This document shows, one piece after another, positions 1 to 7,091 of a stretch of 7,274 bases of DNA. Origin of the DNA: CAYVQB01 sp964453985 (GTDB lineage Bacteria; Babelota; Babeliae; Babelales; UASB340); assembly GCA_964453985.1 (NCBI GenBank), contig CAYVQB010000046.1, positions 1 to 7,274 on the forward strand, given 5' to 3'. A program made the translations under genes and the position numbers. The first letter of the stretch is position 1; each line of letters opens with the position of its first letter. A model generated the notes under the pieces. The model ran no database searches, had not been told where the DNA came from, and saw only the letters and a list, made by a program, of their open reading frames with translations.

Positions 1-1
1 G

Positions 2-2743
2 GCGCAAGAGCTTCTTAAGGAAAAGCAGGAGCTAGAAGAAAAAAATGTGCGTTCTATCGCTATTGTCTCTCCTGGTGCCGTTACTTTTAATAGATCGGCT
101 TTTTACGGCGCAAATTATTTTTATCTTGGTGCAAATTCAGATGATGCAACGGCTTCAGCTTTAATGCGAGCTTATATCACAGTTGATCAAACAACACAAA
201 AAAACAAACTTGCATTGCAGGAAATGGCACCTTCTCAAGTTTATTTGAATGGTGCAACTGAAGATGGCAAACCTGTAAAAACCATTAATCCAATCTATAG
301 TAACAAGATAAGTTATATGTCTTTGATGGGGCGATATCCAGCAGTTGTGTTGGGTATTGAAAAAACAATTGAAACTGTTGATTTTGCAGCTAACCAACTT
401 GTTGCTCTTGTTGATGATCCTGATTCGGGAACCTCTGTAAAAACTATCACTGAAAAATTACAAGATGCTGCTGGCGCTGAATCTTCTGGTGTTGTTGGAC
501 TTTCTGCATCACAAAGTAATATTTTTGCAGCGGTAAAACCCAATGTTGGTAACTTTGGTGTGCTTAATTCTGCGTTTTCCATGCTGGCTCAACAGGCTAA
601 GGGCGAAGGTTTGGAGTTTAAAAATCAAGTCAAACTTGATCTAACTAAAGATGTTCTTTGTGCGATAAATCAAGATGCAACAGTTGGTGGTTTTGGTGAT
701 ATGTACTGGGATACATCATTACAACGTTTATTTATTGGTTTAAACAGGGTTGAGCGTACTGCTAATGATGGAGGGGTTGTTTCTTTGTTGGTTGGTAGGA
801 TTGAGAATGGAGAGTTAAAAATAGAATCTTCAGTTGGTTTATATGGTAGTTATTTTGATGTGGATCAGAATTATCATGTTGTTGGTTTTTATAATAATTC
901 AGGGGCTGTTGGTAGTCGCGCTGCGTCTATTTTAAAAGTACGAACAATGCATACAAGTACAGGCAAAGATTATGTTATTGTTAGTAGTTCTATAAAAGAT
1001 CCTGTTGCAGGGGCTAATTTAAAAATTCAAGCTTTGCCTATTGTGTCTTCTCAGACATCTAGTGGAACGGACATAGCTGTTGGTAAAGTTGGTAAAATTG
1101 CACAGAAGAATGACTTTGAAGAAGTAATTGATGCTGCAGAGCAACTTCTCAAAGTAGAAAATACTATTGCTAACAAAGTTGATTATAATATCGCTACAGT
1201 TGGCGCTGGTGATTTTTCTGTAAACTCTCTTAGTGATATAGACATGTTTGTTGAGGGTGATTCTGTTTTTCTTTGTGTCTCTGAAGCTGCAGTTAATACT
1301 CGCGGGATTTTTAGAAGCACTGCGCTCTTTGGTAGTGACGGCAAAATAAGAGCATGGACTGCATGGCAACGTGTGATGGGAGCAGCAGATAAAGTTTATG
1401 GCGCAGGGCTTGATGTAGCAGGTGGTAATTATTGGTATTTGACCAATGTTGGTACGGATGTGAATACCGTTAAAGCTACTCAATGGGGAAAAAGTGTAGC
1501 AGAAACTGGCATGCTAGGTAATGGCCTTGTTGATTTATTAAGTACAGAGTTTACCCAAGCAAATGCAGGTGTTCACCAAACTTTTAATTTCGATGAACAA
1601 ACTCCAGGTTTTGATACTGGTAAATTTTCTATGATGGTAGCAACCGGATTCCAAAAGGTTGCACTTATTCAAACCGGTGCGGGCGATCCATTTACGCCTA
1701 CTGCTGAATTCATAAAAGATACAAACGTTTTTATAAATTCAGATAGCGCATTAGAAGCTGTTGGGCCAATTTGTTGTTCAGATGTTTCACGAATTGCAAA
1801 AGATAATATGGGTTGGTTATTTGTTGCCGGTGATGGTGGTGTTGCTGTGCTAAGGCAAGCTAATGGATTTGGTTGGAATGGTGCTACAGGCTTAAGCGAG
1901 TTGTCTGATACAGGATTTCCGGGTGTTGCAGGTTGGACATTTAAGTTGTTAACAATAGCTGGTGAAAGCGCATTCTCTCAAGTACGTAAAATTGTTTGTG
2001 ATGGTGATGGTGAATTTTTATACGTTGCAACAGCAGATAAGCTTTACAGAGTTAAGATGCAAGTTGCTAATTTTATAGATGGGGCTAATATCGCTGCAGC
2101 AAGTCTTCAAGAAATTTCTATTACAGACTATGGTACACCTTTAGATATGTTAGTTTACGCAAGAAATAATACTGCTGGTAATACAAGACTTTTACTTTCT
2201 ACAACCAAAGGTCTTTTTTATTCCAATAATATAGCAGATACTGCAGTTGGTATAATAACTACAGTTTGGACAAGTGTTAAAGTAGATATTGATCTTGATG
2301 TTAATTTGCCTGCACCGGTTTCGCATTTAGAATTTTTATCAAAAACAAAAGGTGGCACAACGACAGATGGCAACTTGTATGCGTTGGTTAATGACTTTGC
2401 ATATAACCTTGCAACGCTTTATAGGTTTAATGTTGCCGACGGTGTAATTACACACATTACAGAGCCTTCAGGAACTTATTCTTACTATGCAATAGGTAAT
2501 CTAAGAAGTGATTTTAAAACAGATGGGGCACTTGGTTATCATATGCTTTCTAAGCATTTAGGTAATACAAATTTCTTGAAAAAAATTAAAATGTTATCTT
2601 CGCAAACTTCTATTAGAAATAGTGAAGTTGCAGTTAATTTAGATGTTGATAGTAGTGCTTATAATATTGGTGTTATGACTCAAAATACAGCTTCTGGAGC
2701 CTGGGTTGTCCCTGGTGACTGGGGCATTCGTGTAAATGAATAG
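2..2743 (+). CDS. Large propeller-like repetitive protein, 5'-truncated by the window
   Basis: I do not recognise a named family. The reading frame is open from base 2 to the TAG at 2741-2743 (913 codons), so the N-terminus lies upstream. The first residues (AQELLKEKQELEEKN) form a charged, probably coiled-coil helix running straight into VRSIAIVSPGAVTF. The GTG at 47 is therefore more likely an internal valine than a start: it has no well-spaced ribosome binding site and no signal peptide follows it. The body is rich in Gly, Asp, Thr and aromatics. It repeats a blade-like pattern of a hydrophobic strand, a D/G turn, and a second strand of the L-F/Y-V/I-A/G type, for example GDMYWDTSLQRLFIGL (about 697-744), DNMGWLFVAGDGGVAVL (about 1803-1853), GDGEFLYVATADKLYRV (about 2003-2053) and RLLLSTTKGLFYS (about 2187-2225). 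This suggests a beta-propeller or similar all-beta fold. The C-terminus (GDWGIRVNE) lacks the terminal aromatic of a barrel protein. An export signal, if any, is outside the window. The next gene starts 54 bases on, probably in one operon. Coding status is near certain; fold is inferred. Confidence 0.85.
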   Translation, partial: AQELLKEKQELEEKNVRSIAIVSPGAVTFNRSAFYGANYFYLGANSDDATASALMRAYITVDQTTQKNKLALQEMAPSQVYLNGATEDGKPVKTINPIYSNKISYMSLMGRYPAVVLGIEKTIETVDFAANQLVALVDDPDSGTSVKTITEKLQDAAGAESSGVVGLSASQSNIFAAVKPNVGNFGVLNSAFSMLAQQAKGEGLEFKNQVKLDLTKDVLCAINQDATVGGFGDMYWDTSLQRLFIGLNRVERTANDGGVVSLLVGRIENGELKIESSVGLYGSYFDVDQNYHVVGFYNNSGAVGSRAASILKVRTMHTSTGKDYVIVSSSIKDPVAGANLKIQALPIVSSQTSSGTDIAVGKVGKIAQKNDFEEVIDAAEQLLKVENTIANKVDYNIATVGAGDFSVNSLSDIDMFVEGDSVFLCVSEAAVNTRGIFRSTALFGSDGKIRAWTAWQRVMGAADKVYGAGLDVAGGNYWYLTNVGTDVNTVKATQWGKSVAETGMLGNGLVDLLSTEFTQANAGVHQTFNFDEQTPGFDTGKFSMMVATGFQKVALIQTGAGDPFTPTAEFIKDTNVFINSDSALEAVGPICCSDVSRIAKDNMGWLFVAGDGGVAVLRQANGFGWNGATGLSELSDTGFPGVAGWTFKLLTIAGESAFSQVRKIVCDGDGEFLYVATADKLYRVKMQVANFIDGANIAAASLQEISITDYGTPLDMLVYARNNTAGNTRLLLSTTKGLFYSNNIADTAVGIITTVWTSVKVDIDLDVNLPAPVSHLEFLSKTKGGTTTDGNLYALVNDFAYNLATLYRFNVADGVITHITEPSGTYSYYAIGNLRSDFKTDGALGYHMLSKHLGNTNFLKKIKMLSSQTSIRNSEVAVNLDVDSSAYNIGVMTQNTASGAWVVPGDWGIRVNE

Positions 2744-2785
2744 ATTTGGAAAACCGTTTGAGAAGACTGGCTAACGATGTATACC

Positions 2786-2790
2786 AAGGA
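2786..2790 (+). promoter_or_regulatory. Ribosome binding site deciding the start at 2798
   Basis: AAGGA lies 7 bases before the ATG at 2798. The earlier in-frame ATG at 2777 has no comparable purine-rich site. Starting at 2798 also gives a cleaner signal peptide (MNKNK followed by a hydrophobic core). This site therefore favours 2798 over 2777. Confidence 0.7.
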
Positions 2791-2797
2791 TCATGAG

Positions 2798-4081
2798 ATG
2801 AATAAAAATAAAATTTTAATTATAACTAGTTTAGCGTTCTTATTGTTTATACAAAACAATGTTTCAGCTTTAATCCCAACAAATTTTAGTAGACCTTATG
2901 ATGTTAATTTTAGATTAGCAGATTGGAAAAATACAAAGTTTAAATTTGGGGTCAACGTAGAAACAGGTTCTACAAGCAGGGCTAGAGATGGAAGTGAAAA
3001 TAAAAATGGACTTTTGCAACGTTATAATCCAACTGAATCAAGTTTAGCAATGTTGATGGGTGCACCAAAAGGAACAGAGACTTATGATCTTGCAAGTAAG
3101 TTTTTGGCAGCTTACGGTCCTGCAACTGATGATGGAGTAAGGGGCCACTTTGTTTTGGATGGTAAATTTTACCAAACAGAGTTGACCTTTTTTGGGCAGT
3201 ATAGATTGCCATTAGATACTGTTCCAGGAAAATTTGACTTGTTCGTATATCTACCTATAGAAAATTTATCTATTAAAAATATACAATGGTATGACCAAAC
3301 AAAGAGCGTTTTGAATGCAGATAAAGATGTGCATAGATATCTTACAGATGATATTAGTGGTGTGGCCCAAGAGCTTGGCGGTCTTGATGTTGGCAGATGG
3401 AGCAAGACTGGTTTAGGTGATTTGATTGTAATGCTTGGTTGGCATAATGATTTTAGACAACTTAAAGAGTATTTAAAGAATGTTAGGCTTTCAGCGCGTT
3501 TAGGGTTTACTGCTCCTACAGGTGCCAAAAAGAATGAAGATGTTGCTCTTAGTTTACCTATGGGTAATGATGGCTCATGGGGAATTCCATTTACTGTTGG
3601 TATTGATCTTGATTTTGTACATAGAATTCGTGCTGGTATAGAGTTTGAAGCGGTATTTTCTTTTGATGATACTAGTACAAGAAGATTGAAGACTGATGTT
3701 AATCAGACTGACTTTTTATTGTTACATAAGGGTAGAGTTACAAAGAGTCCTGGCTTTTTGTGGAAATTCAATTTATTCCTACAAGCCAGAAGGTTTTTAG
3801 GAGGCTTATCTTTTCTGACTGCTTACCAATTTTCTAAGCATGATGATGATAGGATGTCTGCTGATTCTAATGATTTTAGCTATAATATAATTAATACTGC
3901 AGAAAGCTTAAAAGAGTGGGGCTTTCAGAATTTTATATTTCAACTTAATTATGATTTTTTCAAAGAGTTTAAACGTAGTTGGTTTAAGCCTCAAATCAGT
4001 TTGTTCTATAAACTTCCTGTTACGGGTAAAAGAGTTATTAACCCCCATACTTTTGGTGGACAACTAGCTTTTAATTTTTAA
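2798..4081 (+). CDS. Outer-membrane beta-barrel protein candidate
   Basis: A 427-residue protein predicted to be exported by Sec and inserted in the outer membrane. Residues 1-24 form a signal peptide: positive MNKNK, a hydrophobic core ILIITSLAFLLF, and a probable cleavage site after VSA. The mature part has many amphipathic strand-like segments separated by polar loops, for example FYQTELTFFGQYRL (about 124-137), FDLFVYLPI (about 146-154), GLGDLIVMLGW (about 205-215) and RLSARLGFTAPTG (about 230-242). The chain ends GGQLAFNF, with aromatic residues at -1 and -3 and a hydrophobic at -5, the known pattern of a BAM-recognised C-terminal strand. The GLGDL...PTG spacing resembles barrels of the phenol-degradation MetA/transporter-like type, but this is only a visual likeness. 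It follows the propeller-like gene closely with no visible terminator between, which suggests co-transcription. Substrate or ligand is unknown. An in-frame ATG at 2777 would add seven residues (MYTKDHE) and is less likely. Confidence 0.8.
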   Translation: MNKNKILIITSLAFLLFIQNNVSALIPTNFSRPYDVNFRLADWKNTKFKFGVNVETGSTSRARDGSENKNGLLQRYNPTESSLAMLMGAPKGTETYDLASKFLAAYGPATDDGVRGHFVLDGKFYQTELTFFGQYRLPLDTVPGKFDLFVYLPIENLSIKNIQWYDQTKSVLNADKDVHRYLTDDISGVAQELGGLDVGRWSKTGLGDLIVMLGWHNDFRQLKEYLKNVRLSARLGFTAPTGAKKNEDVALSLPMGNDGSWGIPFTVGIDLDFVHRIRAGIEFEAVFSFDDTSTRRLKTDVNQTDFLLLHKGRVTKSPGFLWKFNLFLQARRFLGGLSFLTAYQFSKHDDDRMSADSNDFSYNIINTAESLKEWGFQNFIFQLNYDFFKEFKRSWFKPQISLFYKLPVTGKRVINPHTFGGQLAFNF

Positions 4082-4118
4082 GGTCTAATTTTTTATCACT
4101 AATACATTATCGTTTTTT

Positions 4119-4124
4119 AGAAGG
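4119..4124 (+). promoter_or_regulatory. Ribosome binding site for the interrupted gene
   Basis: AGAAGG stands 5 bases before the ATG at 4130. It supports 4130 as the original start of the gene interrupted at 4208. The later in-frame ATG at 4250 has no such site. Confidence 0.6.
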
Positions 4125-4129
4125 TTGTT

Positions 4130-4592
4130 ATGAGTTTCAATAAAATTATTATTGTTTGTTTTGTCAGCGCTATTTGGTTTGTAGGAAGTTTTAATACAAT
4201 GTCCGAGTAATATGGACCAGTAGCGGAGTGTTCGTCTATTATTCTCGAAATGGTTCAAGTGATAGATACTGGGTCTCCAGGTTGGAATGAGAAAATAAAG
4301 GACAAATTACAACAGGTAAGGAAAACTTTAAAAGATACTCTTGGGCCCTTAGAATTATCTATTAAATTAAATAGTTCATTCCATGAGAAAGTTGTTTTAC
4401 GAAATATTTTATCAATAGCAAAAATTATGGGCTTTAAGTTAGATTTTAGTCTTATTAAAGAATCAGACTATTTTGAAAACTTAGAAAACTTAGGCTGGCG
4501 TAGGCTTAGGCTCGAGGATATTTTAAAACAAAAACTAGAAATTTTGAAAACAATTTTCTTGAAGCAACGTTGTTTTAGAAGAAGAAGTAATT
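4130..4592 (+). pseudogene. Exported or membrane-anchored protein with an in-frame stop, cut by the gap
   Basis: Translation from the ATG at 4130 gives MSFNKIIIVCFVSAIWFVG, a short polar start followed by a hydrophobic segment that looks like a signal peptide or N-terminal anchor. A TAA at 4208-4210 (codon 27) ends it. The same frame then stays open to the gap at 4593: YGPVAECSSIILEMVQVIDTG, then a Lys/Leu/Glu-rich, probably helical stretch with segments such as WNEKIKDKLQQVRKTLKD and WRRLRLEDILKQKLEIL. Because start and body share one frame and the ATG at 4250 lacks a ribosome binding site, a nonsense mutation (or base-call error) in one gene is the simplest reading. The last residues before the gap (KQRCFRRRSN) look unlike the rest, so a second lesion is possible. 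It starts 48 bases after the barrel gene with no clear terminator between and may belong to the same operon. The family is not recognised. It could still be two separate ORFs, a 26-residue peptide and a downstream protein. Confidence 0.6.
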
Positions 4593-4692
4593 NNNNNNNN
4601 NNNNNNNNNNNNNNNNNNNNNNNNNNNNNNNNNNNNNNNNNNNNNNNNNNNNNNNNNNNNNNNNNNNNNNNNNNNNNNNNNNNNNNNNNNNN
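4593..4692. other. Assembly gap (100 N)
   Basis: Exactly 100 undetermined bases, a length often used as a placeholder for a scaffold gap of unknown size. It removes the 3' ends of both converging genes and whatever terminator lies between them. Translations running through it are not meaningful. Confidence 0.98.
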
Positions 4693-5729
4693 TTAACTCC
4701 AGTATCCTGTTCCTGAGTTTCTAAAAAGAACACAATCCTACTTGTAAGATCGTTCTCTATTTCTTCATAGAAGGCCATAGGCATTTGAGATCCAACCTGT
4801 TTGATAAAGTACTTAAAGCGGTGAGTCAAAGACCATTGTAGGTCATCAAGGTCATCCATGTGATCCAAAATTCCATGAGAGCCAAGGAGTTGGAATCCAT
4901 TAGCACAAGAGATAACTGAAGGCCAGATGCCCTCATAAGCTGAGTGATCCCAAACCGTTTTGTTAGCTAAAACTTCAAGGAGTTTAATTGTAACCTGTCT
5001 GAGTCTCCATTGATTTTCTTGTTTAGTGAAAGTCTTTTCTGCCTTTTTAACTTCTTGTCTAAACTGCTTTGCAATTTGAGCAGACATATCAGACATAAAA
5101 GTGTTAGGATCGTTTTGAAAATCTGTTAAGTGGTCTGTAAATTTAAAGATAAGAGTTTTTTCTATGCTTTCCTTCAAGAAATTAAAGGAAGGAGCATTGT
5201 ACTCTTTTTCTTCACTAAAGTGTCTTTCTAATAATGTTGGCAAGCTTTCAAGGAGCTGTAATAGAACTGTATCATCAACCATCTCGCACTCTTTGGCCTT
5301 GTTATGAAATAAACGAAGCCATGTGTAATCATATTCAGCGTTGAGCTTTAAGCCACTACTGACTTTAAGTGCATCAATAATATCAGAACCATCTTGGGAT
5401 AGTTTTTTAGCATAACCCTTTTCGTTATAAACCTCTTTTATGAAATTAATTTTAGTTTGATTCAGTTTTTCTTGTTGTGCTTTTTTGAAAGTTTTAATTT
5501 CAAGTTTATTTGTTGTGTTTATTGGAGATCTCATAAAGTTCTGAAAATAGTGTTTTATACTTATTATGCTAACTTGAGATGGTGCAATGTACTGTTGTTG
5601 GAAATATTTTTCCAAGTCATTAGAGATCTTGGCTGTTTGCTCCTGTGCTTTTTTTGTATTTTCTGTTTGCGCTGGTACGATAGTTAATGAAAGTGTAAGT
5701 AGTATGGAAAACAATTTTTTTGTTTTCAT
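4693..5729 (-). CDS. Secreted, mainly helical protein of unknown function, C-terminus lost in the gap
   Basis: 345 complete codons are visible, from the ATG at 5727-5729 (read on the minus strand) to the gap. The start is firm: an AAGGAGGT-type ribosome binding site lies about 5 bases upstream. Residues 1-20 form a Sec signal peptide (MKTKK, hydrophobic core LFSILLTLSLTIV, likely cleavage after VPA). The mature protein is Lys/Glu/Gln/Leu-rich and probably mostly helical, with charged stretches such as KQFRQEVKKAEKTFTKQE (221-238). A less polar region, WDHSAYEGIWPSVISCANGF (260-279), precedes an acidic patch, DHMDDLDDLQW (289-299). Only two cysteines are visible (148 and 275). No enzyme motif is apparent and I do not recognise the family. 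The gene is convergent with the interrupted gene across the gap and divergent from gspF. A periplasmic or exported role is inferred from the signal peptide only. Confidence 0.85.
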
Positions 5730-5733
5730 AAAT

Positions 5734-5740
5734 ACCTCCT
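5734..5740 (-). promoter_or_regulatory. Strong ribosome binding site for the minus-strand secreted protein
   Basis: Read on the minus strand this is AGGAGGT, a near-complete Shine-Dalgarno sequence about 5 bases before the ATG. It is the strongest ribosome binding site in the window, so the secreted protein may be well translated. Confidence 0.8.
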
Positions 5741-5752
5741 TTTTGTTAAATT

Positions 5753-5769
5753 GTTAAAAAAAATTTAAC
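5753..5769. repeat. Short inverted repeat GTTAAA-N5-TTTAAC
   Basis: Perfect 6-base arms (5753-5758 and 5764-5769) flank five A bases. The left arm lies in a tandem duplication of TTGTTAAA (5743-5750 and 5751-5758). If the promoter at 5778-5786 is real, this sits in the 5' leader of the minus-strand gene. It could be an operator or weak hairpin, but AT-rich DNA makes such repeats by chance. Confidence 0.35.
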
Positions 5770-5777
5770 TTATTTTC

Positions 5778-5786
5778 AATATAGCA
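5778..5786 (-). promoter_or_regulatory. Candidate extended -10 promoter for the minus-strand gene
   Basis: Read on the minus strand the bases are TGCTATATT, a TGn-type extended -10 followed by TATATT (five of six to TATAAT). Seventeen bases upstream is TTAGAT, a poor -35 match, which an extended -10 can tolerate. It would start transcription near 5771, leaving about 40 bases of leader before the ATG at 5729. This is a pattern match only. Confidence 0.4.
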
Positions 5787-5813
5787 ATAAATAAGCTAAC
5801 ATCTAAGATGGAT

Positions 5814-5829
5814 TTTTTGCAAGCAAAAA
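5814..5829. repeat. Palindrome TTTTTGC-AA-GCAAAAA in the divergent intergenic region
   Basis: Perfect 7-base arms separated by two bases. The spacer is too short for a good RNA loop without opening inner pairs, so a dimeric regulator site is more natural than a terminator. It lies 25-40 bases before gspF and upstream of the candidate minus-strand promoter, so it could affect either gene. The A/T tracts raise the chance of coincidence. Confidence 0.35.
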
Positions 5830-5853
5830 TGAAATAATATTTGGAGATATTGT

Positions 5854-7074
5854 ATGCCTCTTTATCGGTACGACTCATTTAATCGTCGAGGGAAAAAGAT
5901 TTCAGGTACTATTGATGCCGCCTCAATGCAGTCTGCAAAGCAGGTTTTGCAAGGTCAGGGCCTAATGCCTGTTAAGATTGAAGAGGTTAGTTCTGCTGAA
6001 CAAGGATTTTCTTTTTCTGGTCTATTTGAAAAAAAAATCAATGTAAAAACAAAGATTATTTTTACCAAGCAATTAGCAGTTTTATTAAAGTCTGGTGTGC
6101 CTCTATTGCAAGCTTTTGAGTTGCTTATAGAACAGTTCGAGGGGCGTTTTAAAAGAGTTTTGATCAATATTAAAGATGGTCTTAAGTCTGGTGAATCTTT
6201 AGGATCTCAATTAAATAAATATCCTAAGATTTTTAGTAATGTTTATGTACAGTTGGTTAAAGCTGGTGAAGCTAGTGGCAAACTTTACATGATCTTGAAT
6301 AGATTGGTTGATTATCTAGAAAAAGAAGAAGAAACTAGGCGACGTATAAAGAAAGCGATGTCATACCCAATCTTTATGTTGATGTTTTCATCGGCTATTG
6401 TTGTTGGTCTTATAATGTTCTTGGTTCCCAGTATTACAGATTTGTTTGCAAAAATGGGGCGTGGAGTGGAGCTGCCGGGTCCAACCTTATTCTTAAAAGA
6501 ACTTTCAGATTTTCTGGTTAATAATTTTGTAATTTTATCTGTTGCTATTATATCTACATTTTCTTTATTCATGTATTGGAAGTCAACTAAAGCTGGTCGA
6601 TATAAGCTAGATGAACTTTTTTTAAGATTTCCTTTAACCGCATATTTTTCAAAAATAAGAGCAGTTGTTCAATTCTGCAAAACATTGGGTATGCTTTTGG
6701 AGGGCGGTGTAGACCTGGCCGAAGCTTTAGACATTGTTACCAAAATAGTTGATAATCAGGTTTTGGTAGCAAAGTTACAAAAAGCTAGGGATAAGATAGT
6801 TAAAGAAGGTAAGATTTCTAAGTATTTAAAAGAGACTGGAATTTTTCCTAATATCGCAATTTATATGATACAGACAGGAGAAGAATCGGGTCAATTAGCA
6901 CAGATGCTTCTAACTGTTGGCTCTGATTATGAAATAGAATTGACAGACTTAACAGATGGTTTAGTATCAAAAATCTCTCCAGTTATGACCATTGTTACAG
7001 GAGCAATAATTGCGTTTATTGTTTTGTCAGTGTTTTTACCAATTTTTGATTTAAGTAATATTTCAGGTTTTTAG
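5854..7074 (+). CDS. gspF: Type II secretion inner-membrane platform protein GspF
   Basis: A 406-residue protein, the usual length for the GspF/PilC family. In known systems it sits in the inner membrane, contacts the GspE ATPase through its cytoplasmic parts, and helps assemble the pseudopilus. Residues 1-50 are the N-terminal cytoplasmic region (MPLYRYDSFNRRGKKISG, with a typical YRAxDxxGKxxxGxI-like pattern). Two copies of the T2SF domain follow: about 68-191 (KSGVPLLQAFELL; VKAGEASGKL; KKAMSYPIFML) and about 272-395 (LEGGVDLAEALDIV; IQTGEESGQL; KISPVMTIVTGAIIAF). Membrane segments are visible at about 172-192, 223-243 and 377-397. GGAG at 5843-5846, 7 bases before the ATG, supports the start. 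A pseudopilin gene follows after 17 bases, clearly in the same operon. No gspE gene is next to it upstream, where it is often found. PilC of a type IV pilus is the alternative; the GspG-like neighbour favours type II secretion. Confidence 0.93.
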   Translation: MPLYRYDSFNRRGKKISGTIDAASMQSAKQVLQGQGLMPVKIEEVSSAEQGFSFSGLFEKKINVKTKIIFTKQLAVLLKSGVPLLQAFELLIEQFEGRFKRVLINIKDGLKSGESLGSQLNKYPKIFSNVYVQLVKAGEASGKLYMILNRLVDYLEKEEETRRRIKKAMSYPIFMLMFSSAIVVGLIMFLVPSITDLFAKMGRGVELPGPTLFLKELSDFLVNNFVILSVAIISTFSLFMYWKSTKAGRYKLDELFLRFPLTAYFSKIRAVVQFCKTLGMLLEGGVDLAEALDIVTKIVDNQVLVAKLQKARDKIVKEGKISKYLKETGIFPNIAIYMIQTGEESGQLAQMLLTVGSDYEIELTDLTDGLVSKISPVMTIVTGAIIAFIVLSVFLPIFDLSNISGF

Positions 7075-7091
7075 ATATAAGGAGTTTTAAT

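Noticed and set aside
47..49. GTG as the start of the first gene
   Set aside because: The frame is open further upstream with coherent charged-helix codons, there is no well-spaced ribosome binding site, and no signal peptide follows.
1019..1483. 154-codon open frame on the minus strand inside the first gene
   Set aside because: It lies opposite a strong coding frame, has Cys/Ile/Asn-rich composition typical of antisense translation, and has no evident start signal.
2777..2779. ATG as the start of the barrel gene
   Set aside because: No ribosome binding site precedes it. The ATG at 2798 has AAGGA at 7 bases and gives a normal signal peptide.
2744..2797. Terminator between the first gene and the barrel gene
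   Set aside because: Only a 4-base CGTT/AACG pairing is visible, with no T-run after it.
4250..4252. ATG as an independent start for the gene before the gap
   Set aside because: No ribosome binding site is seen, and the same frame connects upstream to a good start at 4130 except for one TAA.
4575..4692. Extension of the minus-strand secreted protein through the gap
   Set aside because: The frame across 100 placeholder N bases is arbitrary, so residues beyond 4693 cannot be assigned.
5835..5840. TAATAT as a -10 box for gspF
   Set aside because: It would start transcription at or past the gspF ribosome binding site and has no -35 match at the right distance.
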